Program-made: the position numbers and the translations under genes
Assembly (NCBI GenBank): GCA_016704465.1
Contig: JADJAD010000001.1
Span: forward strand, 1 to 64,000
Length of the DNA stretch: 64,000 bases
Direction: 5' to 3'
Source: Gemmatimonadota bacterium
Lineage (GTDB): Bacteria; Gemmatimonadota; Gemmatimonadetes; Gemmatimonadales; Gemmatimonadaceae
Shown here: piece after piece, positions 1-7,945 of the stretch
How the letters are laid out: each line of letters opens with the position of its first letter
Position numbering within the stretch: position 1 is the first letter of the stretch
Notes under the pieces: model-generated
What the model saw: only the letters and a program-made list of their open reading frames with translations
The model's database searches: none
Told to the model about the DNA's origin: nothing

Positions 1-1
1 C

Positions 2-997
2 GCGGCACTTCCGGCGGGCGTGCGGCTCATGTCGCTCGCCGCGGCGCTGCACGAGGAGCCGACGCTGCTGGAGCGCTACCTCGGGAAGTACGCCTCGGTC
101 GACGACCAGGGGCTGGCCTTCACCGCCCTCAACACGGCGATGATGCGTGACGGCGCAGTGTTGCACGTGGACAAGGCGACCGATGTCACGACGCCGATCC
201 ACCTGCTCTACGTGTCGGATGCAGGCGCCGAGGGCGGAGTCTCGTACCCGCGGAACCTGCTGGTGATGGAGCGGGAAGCCAAGGCGACGGTCATCGAGCA
301 GTACGTGGCACTCGGCGATGCGCGCTACCTGACCAATGCGGTGACAGAGTGCGTGCTCGCCGACGGCGCCACGCTCAACCACTACAAGCTGCAGCGCGAG
401 GGCGCCAAGGCCTATCACGTCGGGCACATCGAGGCCGAGCAGGGGCGGGACTCGCACTACATCTCCTTCTCCTTCGCCATCGGCAGCGCGTTGGCCCGCA
501 GCAACATCTACACGCGACTGGCCGGTGATGGGTGCGGCGCGACCCTGAACGGGCTGTACATGCTCGACAGCGACCAGGTGAGCGATCACCAGACGCGCAT
601 CGAGCACGTGGCCCCCAACTGCTACTCGCGCGAGATGTACAAGGGGATCCTCGACGGCACATCGCACGGGGTGTTCAACGGCAAGGTCTATGTGCATCCC
701 GAGGCCCAGAAGACCGACGGCAAGCAGACCAACAAGACGCTGCTGCTGTCGGAGCGGGCGCGCATCGACACGAAGCCGCAGCTCGAAATCTTCGCCGACG
801 ACGTGAAGTGCACGCACGGGGCAACGGTCGGCAAGCTGGACGAGCTGGCGACGTTCTACATGAAGTCGCGGGGCATTCCCGCCGACATGACGCGGCGACT
901 GCTCACGTATGCGTTTGCGGCCGAAGTGTTGGAAACGCTGGAGCTGGAACCGCTGAAAGAGGATTTGGAGCGGCTGACGTTGCAGCGATATGTCTAG
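2..997 (+). CDS. sufD: Fe-S cluster assembly protein SufD, 3' part
   Basis: The reading frame is already open at the left edge, so the gene starts outside the window; about 331 residues are visible. The sequence is the right-handed beta-helix core and C-terminal helical part typical of SufD/SufB. Recognisable stretches are the DHQTRIEH-like segment, the FNGKVYVHPEAQKTDGKQTN region, and SRGIP near the end. Position relative to sufS and sufU, all on one strand, supports SufD rather than SufB. In the SufBCD scaffold complex SufD helps build Fe-S clusters and acquire iron in the cytosol. The stop codon TAG overlaps the first candidate start of sufS (ATG at 990), which suggests translational coupling. 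SufB cannot be wholly excluded because the N-terminus is missing. Confidence 0.9.
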   Translation, partial: AALPAGVRLMSLAAALHEEPTLLERYLGKYASVDDQGLAFTALNTAMMRDGAVLHVDKATDVTTPIHLLYVSDAGAEGGVSYPRNLLVMEREAKATVIEQYVALGDARYLTNAVTECVLADGATLNHYKLQREGAKAYHVGHIEAEQGRDSHYISFSFAIGSALARSNIYTRLAGDGCGATLNGLYMLDSDQVSDHQTRIEHVAPNCYSREMYKGILDGTSHGVFNGKVYVHPEAQKTDGKQTNKTLLLSERARIDTKPQLEIFADDVKCTHGATVGKLDELATFYMKSRGIPADMTRRLLTYAFAAEVLETLELEPLKEDLERLTLQRYV

Positions 998-2321
998 GGG
1001 GGACGGGGGACGGGGGACGGGAGACGGGAGTGCCGGCGCGCTTCGCGCGCCGGCGGGTGCGTCGTTGAGTTCCACCTCCCGTCCCCCGTCTCCCGTCCCC
1101 CGTCCCTTCGACGTTGCCCGTATACGCGCCGACTTCCCGATCCTCGGTCTGGAAGTGCGGGGCATGCCGCTCGTCTATCTCGACAATGCGGCCACCTCGC
1201 AGAAGCCGCAGGTCGTCATCGACGCACTCGCGCGCTACTACTCGGCGGAGAACGGTAACATCCATCGCGGGGTGCACTACCTCAGCGAGAAGGCGACGGA
1301 ACTCTATGACCTGACCCGCGAGGCGGCGCGACGCTTCTTCAACGCCCGCCACGCGCACGAGATGATCTTCACCCGCGGCGCCACGGAGGGGATCAACCTC
1401 GTGGCGGCCTCGTTCGGGCAGGCCTTCATCAGCGCGGGGGACGAGATCATCGCCTCCACCATGGAGCACCACTCCAACATCGTCCCGTGGCAGCTGCTGT
1501 GCGAGCGGACCGGTGCGGTGCTCAAGGTCATCCCGGTCACCGACGCGGGCGAGCTGGACATGGACGGGTATCGATCCCTGCTCAGCGAGCGCACGAAGCT
1601 GGTCAGCGTGGTGCATGTGTCGAACGCGTTAGGCACGATCAACCCCGTGGCCGAGATCGTGCGCCTGGCGCACGAGGTCGGCGCAGCCGTGATGCTCGAC
1701 GGCGCGCAGTCGGCCCCGCACACGGCCGTCGACCTGCAGGCCCTCGATTGCGACTTCTTTGTCTGCTCCGGCCACAAGATGCTGGGCCCGACGGGGGCGT
1801 CGATCCTGTACGGCAAGGAGTCGTGGCTCGAGCGGATGCCCCCGTACATGGGAGGGGGCGACATGATCGAGCACGTCACGTTCGAACGCAGCACCTGGGC
1901 ACCGCTCCCCGCCAAGTTCGAGGCCGGGACCCCGTCGATCGGCGACGTGGTCGCCTTCCGCCATGCCATCGAATACCTGGAGCAAGTCGGCGTGGAGTCG
2001 ATCGCCGCGCACGAACATGCCCTGCTGGAATACGCGGTGGAGCAGGTCCGGGAGATTCCCGGGCTCACGCTCGTGGGAACTGCGGCGCACAAGGCCGGCG
2101 TGCTCAGCTTCGTGATGGACTGTGCCCATCCGCACGACATCGGCACGAACCTCGACTCGCTCGGCGTAGCCATTCGGGCCGGACACCATTGCGCGCAGCC
2201 CCTCATGCGGCGGTTCGGCGTGCCCTCCACAGCGCGCGCCTCGTTCTACCTCTACAACACCCGCGACGAAGTCGACGCGCTGGTGAAGGCCATTCACCGC
2301 GTGCGTAGCGTCTTCGCCTAA
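990..2321 (+). CDS. sufS: Cysteine desulfurase SufS (type II)
   Basis: PLP-dependent enzyme that takes sulfur from cysteine as a persulfide and passes it to SufU. The PLP lysine lies in SGHKMLGPTG (about residue 263 from ATG 990) and the catalytic cysteine in GHHCAQPLM (about residue 401), followed by the RASFYLYNT segment; this is the class-II (SufS) pattern. The start is unclear. Homology begins at FDVARIRADFPIL (about nt 1107), where no ATG or GTG lies close upstream. ATG 990 overlaps the sufD stop but adds about 39 low-complexity residues encoded by a GACGGGG repeat with its internal hairpin; TTG 1065 is an alternative. sufU follows after 2 bp, so the three genes form an operon. Confidence 0.93.
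   Translation: MSRGDGGRGTGDGSAGALRAPAGASLSSTSRPPSPVPRPFDVARIRADFPILGLEVRGMPLVYLDNAATSQKPQVVIDALARYYSAENGNIHRGVHYLSEKATELYDLTREAARRFFNARHAHEMIFTRGATEGINLVAASFGQAFISAGDEIIASTMEHHSNIVPWQLLCERTGAVLKVIPVTDAGELDMDGYRSLLSERTKLVSVVHVSNALGTINPVAEIVRLAHEVGAAVMLDGAQSAPHTAVDLQALDCDFFVCSGHKMLGPTGASILYGKESWLERMPPYMGGGDMIEHVTFERSTWAPLPAKFEAGTPSIGDVVAFRHAIEYLEQVGVESIAAHEHALLEYAVEQVREIPGLTLVGTAAHKAGVLSFVMDCAHPHDIGTNLDSLGVAIRAGHHCAQPLMRRFGVPSTARASFYLYNTRDEVDALVKAIHRVRSVFA
997..1107. repeat. GACGGGG heptamer repeat, paired inverted arms (copy 1)
   Basis: The left arm (997-1030) is four GACGGG(G/A)G-type units. The right arm (1076-1107) is its inverse, rich in CCCCCGT. Between them lies a near-perfect hairpin with stem GCCGGCGCGC and loop TTC (1032-1054). 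The arms can pair to make a long stem, and each G-rich arm holds four runs of three or more G separated by short loops, so it could also form a G-quadruplex. The element lies between sufD and the conserved part of sufS and is open in the sufS frame throughout. Confidence 0.85.
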
Positions 2322-2323
2322 CC

Positions 2324-2755
2324 ATGGATCTAGGCAGCTTGTACCAGGACGTCATCCTGGAGCACAACCGGAGCCCGAGGAACTGGGGCGAACTCGCGCC
2401 GCCGAGCCAACGAGCCGACGGCCGCAACCCGATGTGCGGCGACGAAGTGACGGTCTGGCTCACGATCGACAACGACCGGGTCGCGGAGGTCTCGTTCGTA
2501 GGGACAGGCTGCGCGATCTCGAAGGCGTCGGCCTCGATGATGACGCAGGCGGTCAAGGGAAAGACGCGTGCCGAGGCCGAGCAGGTCTTCGCGCAGTTTC
2601 ACGCGATGGTGACCGGGCGGCACGCGAATCCCGCCGACGATCCGGTCCTGGGAAAGCTCAAGGTCTTCTCTGGCGTGGCGCGTTTCCCAGCGCGGGTGAA
2701 GTGCGCGTCGCTGGCATGGCACGCCATGAAGGAAGCGCTCGACGCGCAGCCCTGA
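2324..2755 (+). CDS. sufU: SufU-type sulfur acceptor / Fe-S scaffold protein
   Basis: The 143-residue protein matches the SufU/IscU fold. Its three conserved cysteines are C38 (NPMCGD, with D40), C63 (GTGCAIS) and C127 (VKCASLAW), the zinc-binding set of SufU. The roughly 20-residue insertion between the second and third cysteines is present, which separates SufU from IscU. SufU takes persulfide sulfur from SufS by zinc-ligand exchange and hands it to the SufBCD scaffold. It is the last visible gene of the suf operon and starts 2 bp after sufS; a strong hairpin follows about 90 bp downstream. Confidence 0.92.
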   Translation: MDLGSLYQDVILEHNRSPRNWGELAPPSQRADGRNPMCGDEVTVWLTIDNDRVAEVSFVGTGCAISKASASMMTQAVKGKTRAEAEQVFAQFHAMVTGRHANPADDPVLGKLKVFSGVARFPARVKCASLAWHAMKEALDAQP

Positions 2756-2847
2756 GCGCGCGGCGGTTCCCGCGGCATTCCTGCCGGTCGCCCGGCGATC
2801 GAGGAACGCCGAACCACAAACGCCGTAACACAAGCGATAAACGACGA

Positions 2848-2888
2848 AATCCCGGCGGGTCGCGGCGAACGCCGCACCTGCCGGGATT
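2848..2888 (+). terminator. Strong hairpin downstream of sufU
   Basis: The outer stem AATCCCGGC pairs with GCCGGGATT and continues through GGT/ACC into an inner GCGGCG/CGCCGC stem with a short loop, giving about 18 pairs with one bulge. It lies in the tail-to-tail gap between sufU and the next minus-strand gene. There is no clear T-tract on either side, so it may be a Rho-independent-like structure, a processing or stability hairpin, or simply a repeat element. Confidence 0.45.
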
Positions 2889-3232
2889 CTCGAAGCTGGA
2901 ACGCATGCGCGACGTGCGCGGCACCTGCCTGTCGACCACTCCGCCCCGCACCACCACCCGGCCTACAAGCTGCCCCCACGTACATTCGCTCCGCACCACA
3001 CGGATCGCGTGTTAGGTGCCGGCACGTCGTGCATCGTTCCAACCACCCCCCTCCCCACCCCGGCCGTTCCGCGGGACCGCGCGTCGAGGCGCGTCCCGCG
3101 CGCCACCCCCCACCCCACCCCTCCACTCCACCGCTCCCCACCCACTCCCACAAAGCTCGTGCTCGTTCACTCACCAATTCTCCTGCTCCACCGCCGAGTC
3201 ACCGCGAGCCCGACCCAACCCGCCTCGTCCCC
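2889..3232. other. Non-coding, strongly C-rich (+) intergenic stretch
   Basis: The region lies between convergent sufU and the gene ending at 3233. From about 3040 to 3170 the plus strand is a run of C-blocks separated by A or T. The minus strand therefore has several runs of three or more G with one-base loops, a possible G-quadruplex. Open frames across it translate only to proline- and arginine-rich low-complexity sequence; I see no credible gene. It may act as a transcription barrier between the convergent genes. Confidence 0.6.
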
Positions 3233-4018
3233 CTACGCCGTCGCCCGTCGACTGCGTCCCTGACCGGATTCCCCCTCCTCCTCCCAACGCCCCAGAGCGG
3301 GGGCGGCCACCCGAAATGCGTGCAGCGAACGAATTCCGGCCGTCTGGCGCTCGAAGAATCCCGAGCGACGCAGCGATGCCTCCAGCACCCATTCCCACCC
3401 GTAGCGCTCGTGGAACGTGCGCTCCGAGATGCCCAGGAGATCTTGCATCAAGCGGCGCGTCTCAGCGGCCGCCGGCTCATCGGCCGATACGATCCGATTG
3501 ACCGCGGTCCGGTCAGCGGCGAGATCGGCCAGCGCCGCCGCACGCTGCCACTCCAACGCCCCCCAGCGTCCCAGCCCGCGCAGTTGCTCCCGAATGCTAT
3601 AGGGGAGGTATGACACCTCGTTTCGCCGCAATGCTGGACGGGTGAACAGCTCCGACAGCGTGCGCGACAGAAGCGCCATCCGGGTTCGCTTCACCAGCCA
3701 ATCGACCAGGTCACTCGCCGTGGGCCGAGGGCGCGACGCCACCGCTCGAAGGATCGGGGAGGCACCCTCAGCATCGGACAGCCCGTAGATCAGGCAGGTC
3801 CGCGGCAGCCGGCGCGAGGAACGCATCCCGGACTCTTCCTCGGCGAGAATGCACAGCGGACACCAGGGAGCCACGTCCAGCTGCGACTTCACGTCGCTGG
3901 TCGATGGACGGCGCTCCGACGCGTCCAGCAGCGCGACCGAACCCAGGTCGGGCGAGACGTCGTGAAGTCGGCGTGCCACCTGATACGGCGGCTCCAGGAT
4001 CAGCAGGGACGAGTGCAT
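3233..4018 (-). CDS. Hypothetical protein, possible C-terminal DNA-binding helices
   Basis: 261 residues from ATG 4018. Longer frames upstream lack similarity to anything recognisable, and MHSSLLILEPPY looks like a natural start. The N-terminal half (LLILEPPYQVARRL...GSVALLDASE) superficially resembles a degenerate receiver-like domain, and a CPLC pair sits near residue 53. The C-terminal half has TRRLMQDLLGISERTFHERY followed by WVLEASLRRSGFF, which is reminiscent of the helix-turn-helix of AraC-like regulators. It is a single gene about 110 bp downstream of a terminator, so it is probably transcribed on its own. The regulator idea is inference; the family is not recognised. Confidence 0.6.
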   Translation of the reverse strand: MHSSLLILEPPYQVARRLHDVSPDLGSVALLDASERRPSTSDVKSQLDVAPWCPLCILAEEESGMRSSRRLPRTCLIYGLSDAEGASPILRAVASRPRPTASDLVDWLVKRTRMALLSRTLSELFTRPALRRNEVSYLPYSIREQLRGLGRWGALEWQRAAALADLAADRTAVNRIVSADEPAAAETRRLMQDLLGISERTFHERYGWEWVLEASLRRSGFFERQTAGIRSLHAFRVAAPALGRWEEEGESGQGRSRRATA

Positions 4019-4125
4019 GGGGTCATGGTAGGGGACCCGGGCGCGGCTGTACACTCGTGCAACCCCTAGTGTCCGCGTCGCGACCGGGCGGCGTTTTCGC
4101 AACGACCATCCCGGCACAGAGAAAA

Positions 4126-4150
4126 GGGGCGAGCGCATCGCGCTCGCCCC
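4126..4150 (-). terminator. Rho-independent terminator of the two-component operon
   Basis: A perfect 11-bp stem (GGGGCGAGCGC / GCGCTCGCCCC) with loop ATC. On the minus strand it is followed by TTTTCTC. It lies downstream of the response-regulator gene, which ends at 4261. Confidence 0.75.
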
Positions 4151-4260
4151 CCGTCGCCGCCGCAATCTGCTCGCCAGTGCAATCAGTACCGCATGCTCTC
4201 GTGGCGTGATAATGCCCCGCTACTGCCTCGTTTGTGATATCACCGAAAGCACGCCACTGG

Positions 4261-5025
4261 TCATGGCGGCCCGACGATCTCGGGTCGCGGGGTCGTGCGA
4301 TCCGAGGCACCTGTTTCGGAAGCGCGACGCGTCCCCTCATCGTCAGCGGTCGGGTCATCGACGGTTTCGGCCGATTCTCCCAGCGGGTCGCCCCCCGCGT
4401 CTTCTCCCGGGAGCATGATCGCAAAGCGCATCAACCCCCACTCAGTCGTTATCCCGAGCGCCTTCCGAATGCTGGCGCGATGAAACTCGACGGTGCGCGG
4501 CGACACCCCAAGGGCCTCGGCCATGTCGGCGGTCGACTTCCCGTCTCCAATCAGTCGGAGAATCTGGAGATGTCGAGGCGTCAGGCGATCGAGGGCGGGG
4601 TGCTGAAGGGCAGCCGAATCGCGGAACGCCCGCCTCGGGACGCGTGGCGAGATGAACACCTTCCCCGCCATGACCGCTTCGATCGCCGCATTCAGCTCCT
4701 CGGCCGACGCCTCCTTGGGGATGAAGCCGTGGGCCCCCTTCTGGAGCGCGAGATCGGCGAGCGCCCGGTCGACGTGCATGGTGACGATCAGGATCTTGAG
4801 CGCTGGATACGCACTCGTGATGTCCGGGAGCAGTTCGAGCCCATTGCGATGCGGCATCGAGAGATCGAGCAGGAGGATGTCGGGCTTGGTACGCTCGATC
4901 TCCGTGATCACCTCACGGCCATCGTTGACCACGCCGACTGCGAGGCACGTCGGCTTGAGCAGGGCGCGAAGCCCCTGGCTCATGAGCGGGTGGTCGTCGC
5001 AGATCAACACGAGTGAGCGGCGCAT
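4261..5025 (-). CDS. NarL/LuxR-family response regulator
   Basis: 254 residues from ATG 5025. The receiver domain spans about residues 1-120, with acidic pair DD (10-11), phospho-acceptor D54 (LLLDLSMPHRNG) and K104 (GFIPKEAS). The LuxR-type helix-turn-helix spans about 147-205 (RLTPRHLQILRLIGDGKS, ALGVSPRTVEFHR). About 45 acidic, low-complexity residues follow the DNA-binding domain and are unusual for the family. The gene is 10 bp downstream of the histidine kinase and is surely its cognate output. Longer upstream frames lie in the kinase gene and were not used. Confidence 0.92.
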   Translation of the reverse strand: MRRSLVLICDDHPLMSQGLRALLKPTCLAVGVVNDGREVITEIERTKPDILLLDLSMPHRNGLELLPDITSAYPALKILIVTMHVDRALADLALQKGAHGFIPKEASAEELNAAIEAVMAGKVFISPRVPRRAFRDSAALQHPALDRLTPRHLQILRLIGDGKSTADMAEALGVSPRTVEFHRASIRKALGITTEWGLMRFAIMLPGEDAGGDPLGESAETVDDPTADDEGTRRASETGASDRTTPRPEIVGPP

Positions 5026-5035
5026 GCGGCCTCCG

Positions 5036-5809
5036 TTATCCCTTGATCGGTACGCTGGCGCGCACCGTAGTTCCCTCGCCGGGCCGGGACCAGATCTCGA
5101 AGCGTCCTTCGGCCAGCCGGGTGCGTTCGGCCATGGAGATGAGCCCCAGTCCCTTGCTGCGGGACGGGTCGGTCGTTTCGAAGCCGTGACCGAAGTCCTG
5201 GATGGACACGGCGATGTCACCATTCTGCGCCCGGGCGCTGATGCGGGCCCGTTTCGCCCCGGAGTGCCTGGCGACGTTCCGGAGCCCTTCCTGTGCGATG
5301 CGATAGAGCATCAGCGCGCGCTCCCTTGAAAGCTGTTCCGAGCGCCCGTCGTCCTGCAGATCCGTCTCGACGTCGATTCCGGACGACCGGCTGACGTCGG
5401 AGGCCAGCTGGGCGAGTGCGGGGACGAGGCCCGCCTGATCGATGATCGCGGGGTGCAACCGGTGCGCGACGCGACGCAGCATCTCCCCCAGGTCCTGCAA
5501 CTCCGACCGCAACGCCTCCACGCGCGCCGACGCACGGCCGGGCCCGCCGACCGGGATCTCCGCGGTATCCCATTCGCTCAGTTCGTGCTGGAGGATGGCC
5601 ACGCGCTGCAGGGCGTCGTCGTGCACCTCGCGCGCGACCCACGCCCGTTCTTCCTCGTGGGCGTCGAGCAACTTCTTGGCGTAGCTCCGGTGCAAGCGCA
5701 GGTTGTGCCGCTGATAGATGAACAGCGCGGCCGCGAACGCGGCCAGGATCACGACCACGGCCAGGACGGCGGCTACGTAGATCCAGAAGAGTTGCTTGGA
5801 AGCGGGCAT
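5036..5809 (-). CDS. Sensor histidine kinase, HisKA_3/NarX-type
   Basis: 257 residues from ATG 5809. One membrane helix (about 7-31) is followed by a short coiled linker, a dimerisation and phospho-acceptor helix with H63 in REVHDDALQRV, and a C-terminal HATPase domain (QEGLRNVARHSGA, DFGHGF, GLGLISMAERT, GEGTTVRASVP). There is almost no extracytoplasmic part, so sensing probably comes from another protein. The start lies 37 bp inside the end of the upstream 7-TM gene, which implies tight co-expression and a likely sensory partnership. The response regulator follows immediately. Confidence 0.92.
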   Translation of the reverse strand: MPASKQLFWIYVAAVLAVVVILAAFAAALFIYQRHNLRLHRSYAKKLLDAHEEERAWVAREVHDDALQRVAILQHELSEWDTAEIPVGGPGRASARVEALRSELQDLGEMLRRVAHRLHPAIIDQAGLVPALAQLASDVSRSSGIDVETDLQDDGRSEQLSRERALMLYRIAQEGLRNVARHSGAKRARISARAQNGDIAVSIQDFGHGFETTDPSRSKGLGLISMAERTRLAEGRFEIWSRPGEGTTVRASVPIKG

Positions 5810-6432
5810 CGCATGCCCCTCCAGATCAGGATGAAGGCGACGACGTCGCCTATCGCGCGCACATTGTAGACCCGGAACATGTTCTCGACCTGGTCCCGCG
5901 GCATGGCCGCGATGATCGGCTCGGTCACGACGAACATCCCGAAATACAGCAGGACGCCGAGGCACGTCCAGAGCCAGTCGCGAGCCCAGACGCGTTCCGG
6001 CGCCGTCGCAATGTTGGTGACCACGGTGAAGGCCGTCCAGGTCATGATCATCAGGGCGCGGAACGGGCCGGAGAATGTCTTGTACGACTCCAGTTCGCCC
6101 GCAATGATCGCGATCACGACGTAGCTCGCAATGACGAGCGGAATGGCGATGCGCAGCGCCATGCGCGTCACGGGGCGCGTCTGCCAGTGCGAGAGGGCCC
6201 ACAGGAGCAGGGCGTCCTCGACCGGTGAGATGTAGATGAAGACCCAGAGGTTGGTCCCGAAGGCCATCGACAGGATCAGCTGCAACGCGTCGGACAGGAA
6301 GAAGGCCACGCACCACAGCGCGATCCACTGACGCGCCACGGTCGTGCGCCGCCACCGCGCGAACACGACGACCGATGGCAGCAACTGGGCAAACGTCGCT
6401 GCCATCGGGAAGAGGAGATGCTGGAGGTTCAA
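5773..6432 (-). CDS. Seven-helix membrane protein, probable sensor partner
   Basis: 219 residues with about seven hydrophobic helices (near residues 5-25, 36-60, 62-84, 92-115, 125-146, 152-178 and 190-208) and short loops. There is no transport or enzyme motif that I recognise. The 3' end overlaps the kinase gene by 37 bp, and the response regulator is the third gene, so this looks like the membrane sensing module of a three-component system. That role is inference. A small membrane protein upstream of a LiaS/NarX-type kinase is a known arrangement, but this family is not one I can name. Confidence 0.8.
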   Translation of the reverse strand: MNLQHLLFPMAATFAQLLPSVVVFARWRRTTVARQWIALWCVAFFLSDALQLILSMAFGTNLWVFIYISPVEDALLLWALSHWQTRPVTRMALRIAIPLVIASYVVIAIIAGELESYKTFSGPFRALMIMTWTAFTVVTNIATAPERVWARDWLWTCLGVLLYFGMFVVTEPIIAAMPRDQVENMFRVYNVRAIGDVVAFILIWRGMRCPLPSNSSGST

Positions 6433-6471
6433 CGGCGACGGGGGTCGTGGACTTCGCGAGACGGTCGACGA

Positions 6472-6921
6472 CTACAGCAGCGGCGAATCGGGGGGACAGT
6501 AGGGCGGACAGGGGAAATGGTTATCCAGCAACACCGCCCCACCTCCCGCCCCCGCGGCGCCAAGCTTCGACCGCTTCGATGCCGCCGGCGCAGTGATGTC
6601 GTTCCCCTGCGCGTCGACCCCGACGAGGACCATCCGGTAGGCGCCGTCGGCCCCCAGGCCGTGATAGTAGCGCAAGCCGACACAGCCCGGCTGGGTGAGG
6701 AGCTCCTGGATCCCGTCGGCCCAGAAGAAGCCGGCGTGCTCCGATGCCGGGGCCGCCTTGCGGTAGCGCTGCGTCAAGTCGACCGCATCCCGGAGTGCGA
6801 TGCGCTGGGACTCCCGGGGCGGGACCTTCCCGTAGGCGCGCGGCGCACGCGTCGACTTGCGCGGGCGCTTCGGCGTCCCGCGCTTGCTGGCAGTCGCCTT
6901 CCCCTTCTTGCGAATCGTCAT
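6472..6921 (-). CDS. CPPYCPP-tail protein A (unknown function)
   Basis: 149 residues. The first 35 residues are rich in Lys/Arg, Thr and Ser and look disordered. The rest shares a pattern with the next upstream gene: LRYYH...G..R.VLVG.DA.GND, then LDNHFPCPPYCPP at the very C-terminus. The two cysteines in CPPYC could bind metal or form a disulfide. No signal peptide or membrane helix is seen. The gene is 74 bp downstream of its paralog at 6995-7411 and the pair probably arose by duplication. No function can be assigned. Confidence 0.72.
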   Translation of the reverse strand: MTIRKKGKATASKRGTPKRPRKSTRAPRAYGKVPPRESQRIALRDAVDLTQRYRKAAPASEHAGFFWADGIQELLTQPGCVGLRYYHGLGADGAYRMVLVGVDAQGNDITAPAASKRSKLGAAGAGGGAVLLDNHFPCPPYCPPDSPLL

Positions 6922-6994
6922 GCGTATCCTCGTGGAGTTGGGCGTTCCGGAATGGTTAGGCAGGCGCCATCACCCGCGCCAGCCTCACAACTCG

Positions 6995-7411
6995 CTAGCC
7001 GCGCAGCGCGCTGGCCTCGGGCGGGCAGTATGGCGGGCACGGCCAGTGGTTGTCCAGCGTCTGCGCGCCACCATCGAGCAGGTCGTTGCCGCTGGCGTCG
7101 GCCGCGACGAGGACGATGGTGCGCTTTCCCGAGGCGTCGCGCGCATGGTAGTAGCGCAGGTACTGCGCGTCCGCCCGGCTCAGGAGGGAGAGCACGGCCT
7201 TCTTGCTGAACATGCCGCCGAGGCTCCCCTCGTCGGCCGGGCGGGCGCCGGCAACCGCGCCGGAGGTGGCATCGATCGTGAGGCCTGAGGCAGCGCCGGT
7301 GGTTCCCGCGATCGCACCACGCTCGAACGCGCGGTGTCGCCGCGTCATGTCGGCCGCGTCTGCGGCGCCGACGGCGTGATCACGCCCTGGTTGCAGTGGA
7401 GGATTGGTCAT
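6995..7411 (-). CDS. CPPYCPP-tail protein B (paralog of the next gene)
   Basis: 138 residues. An Ala/Gly-rich N-terminal 60 residues precede a domain like that of the neighbouring 149-residue protein: LRYYHARDASGKRTIVLVAADASGND, then LDNHWPCPPYCPPEA near the end. The similarity is confined to the C-terminal half, while the N-termini differ completely. That pattern suggests a conserved functional domain joined to variable tails. Order on the minus strand is B then A. Function unknown. Confidence 0.72.
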   Translation of the reverse strand: MTNPPLQPGRDHAVGAADAADMTRRHRAFERGAIAGTTGAASGLTIDATSGAVAGARPADEGSLGGMFSKKAVLSLLSRADAQYLRYYHARDASGKRTIVLVAADASGNDLLDGGAQTLDNHWPCPPYCPPEASALRG

Positions 7412-7597
7412 TGAGATTCGTTCGCACAGTCGTGGTCGGCGGCCGCCGTGACACGCAAGAAAGGCAGCCGAAGGGAGAGGGGAAAAAGTATGCGGCCCGA
7501 GAGGTGCCAGACACTAGGGGTAGCCCCAGTCGATGGCGAGGAACAGGGTCGGTCGGCTAGTATGGACGCTCCTTCCCTTTCCCCTGCTCCCCGATAC

Positions 7598-7894
7598 ATG
7601 TCCTACGCCGTCGCGCTCCTCCGCTATCGCCGTCCCCTCGACGAGGTCGTCGCCAACACGGACGACCACCGCGCCTACCTGCGCGCGCTGGAGGCGGCCG
7701 GAACGCTGCTCGCGTCCGGGCCCTTCGACCCTCGCAGCGGCGGCTTGCTCCTGCTTCGCCTCCCCGATGATGGCGCCGCCGCGGCGCTCGATGCAGTACG
7801 CGATGGCGACCCGTTCTGGCAGCGCGGCATCGCACAGTACGAACTGCTCGCATGGAACCCGGTCATCGGACGCGAGCGTCTGGACACACTCTGA
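7598..7894 (+). CDS. YciI-family protein
   Basis: 98 residues from ATG 7598, which gives the usual YciI length; the frame is open upstream but that part has no family similarity. YciI proteins are small ferredoxin-like dimers with a conserved His-Asp pair. Here the pattern is MSYAVALLRYRRP, HRAYLRALEAAGTLLASGPFDP, then a GGLLLLRLPD strand and DPFWQRGIAQYELLAWNPV. The exact reaction is unknown for most members. It is a single plus-strand gene between two minus-strand blocks, with a tandem repeat immediately downstream. Confidence 0.85.
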   Translation: MSYAVALLRYRRPLDEVVANTDDHRAYLRALEAAGTLLASGPFDPRSGGLLLLRLPDDGAAAALDAVRDGDPFWQRGIAQYELLAWNPVIGRERLDTL

Positions 7895-7945
7895 TCACCC
7901 CTCGCGCGAGATCGGGTGCGCCCGCATCGATCACCGCGCACCGCC

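Noticed and set aside
3009..3613. Proline-rich open frames in the C-rich gap
   Set aside because: The sequence is a consequence of C-blocks; no start site, domain or plausible composition.
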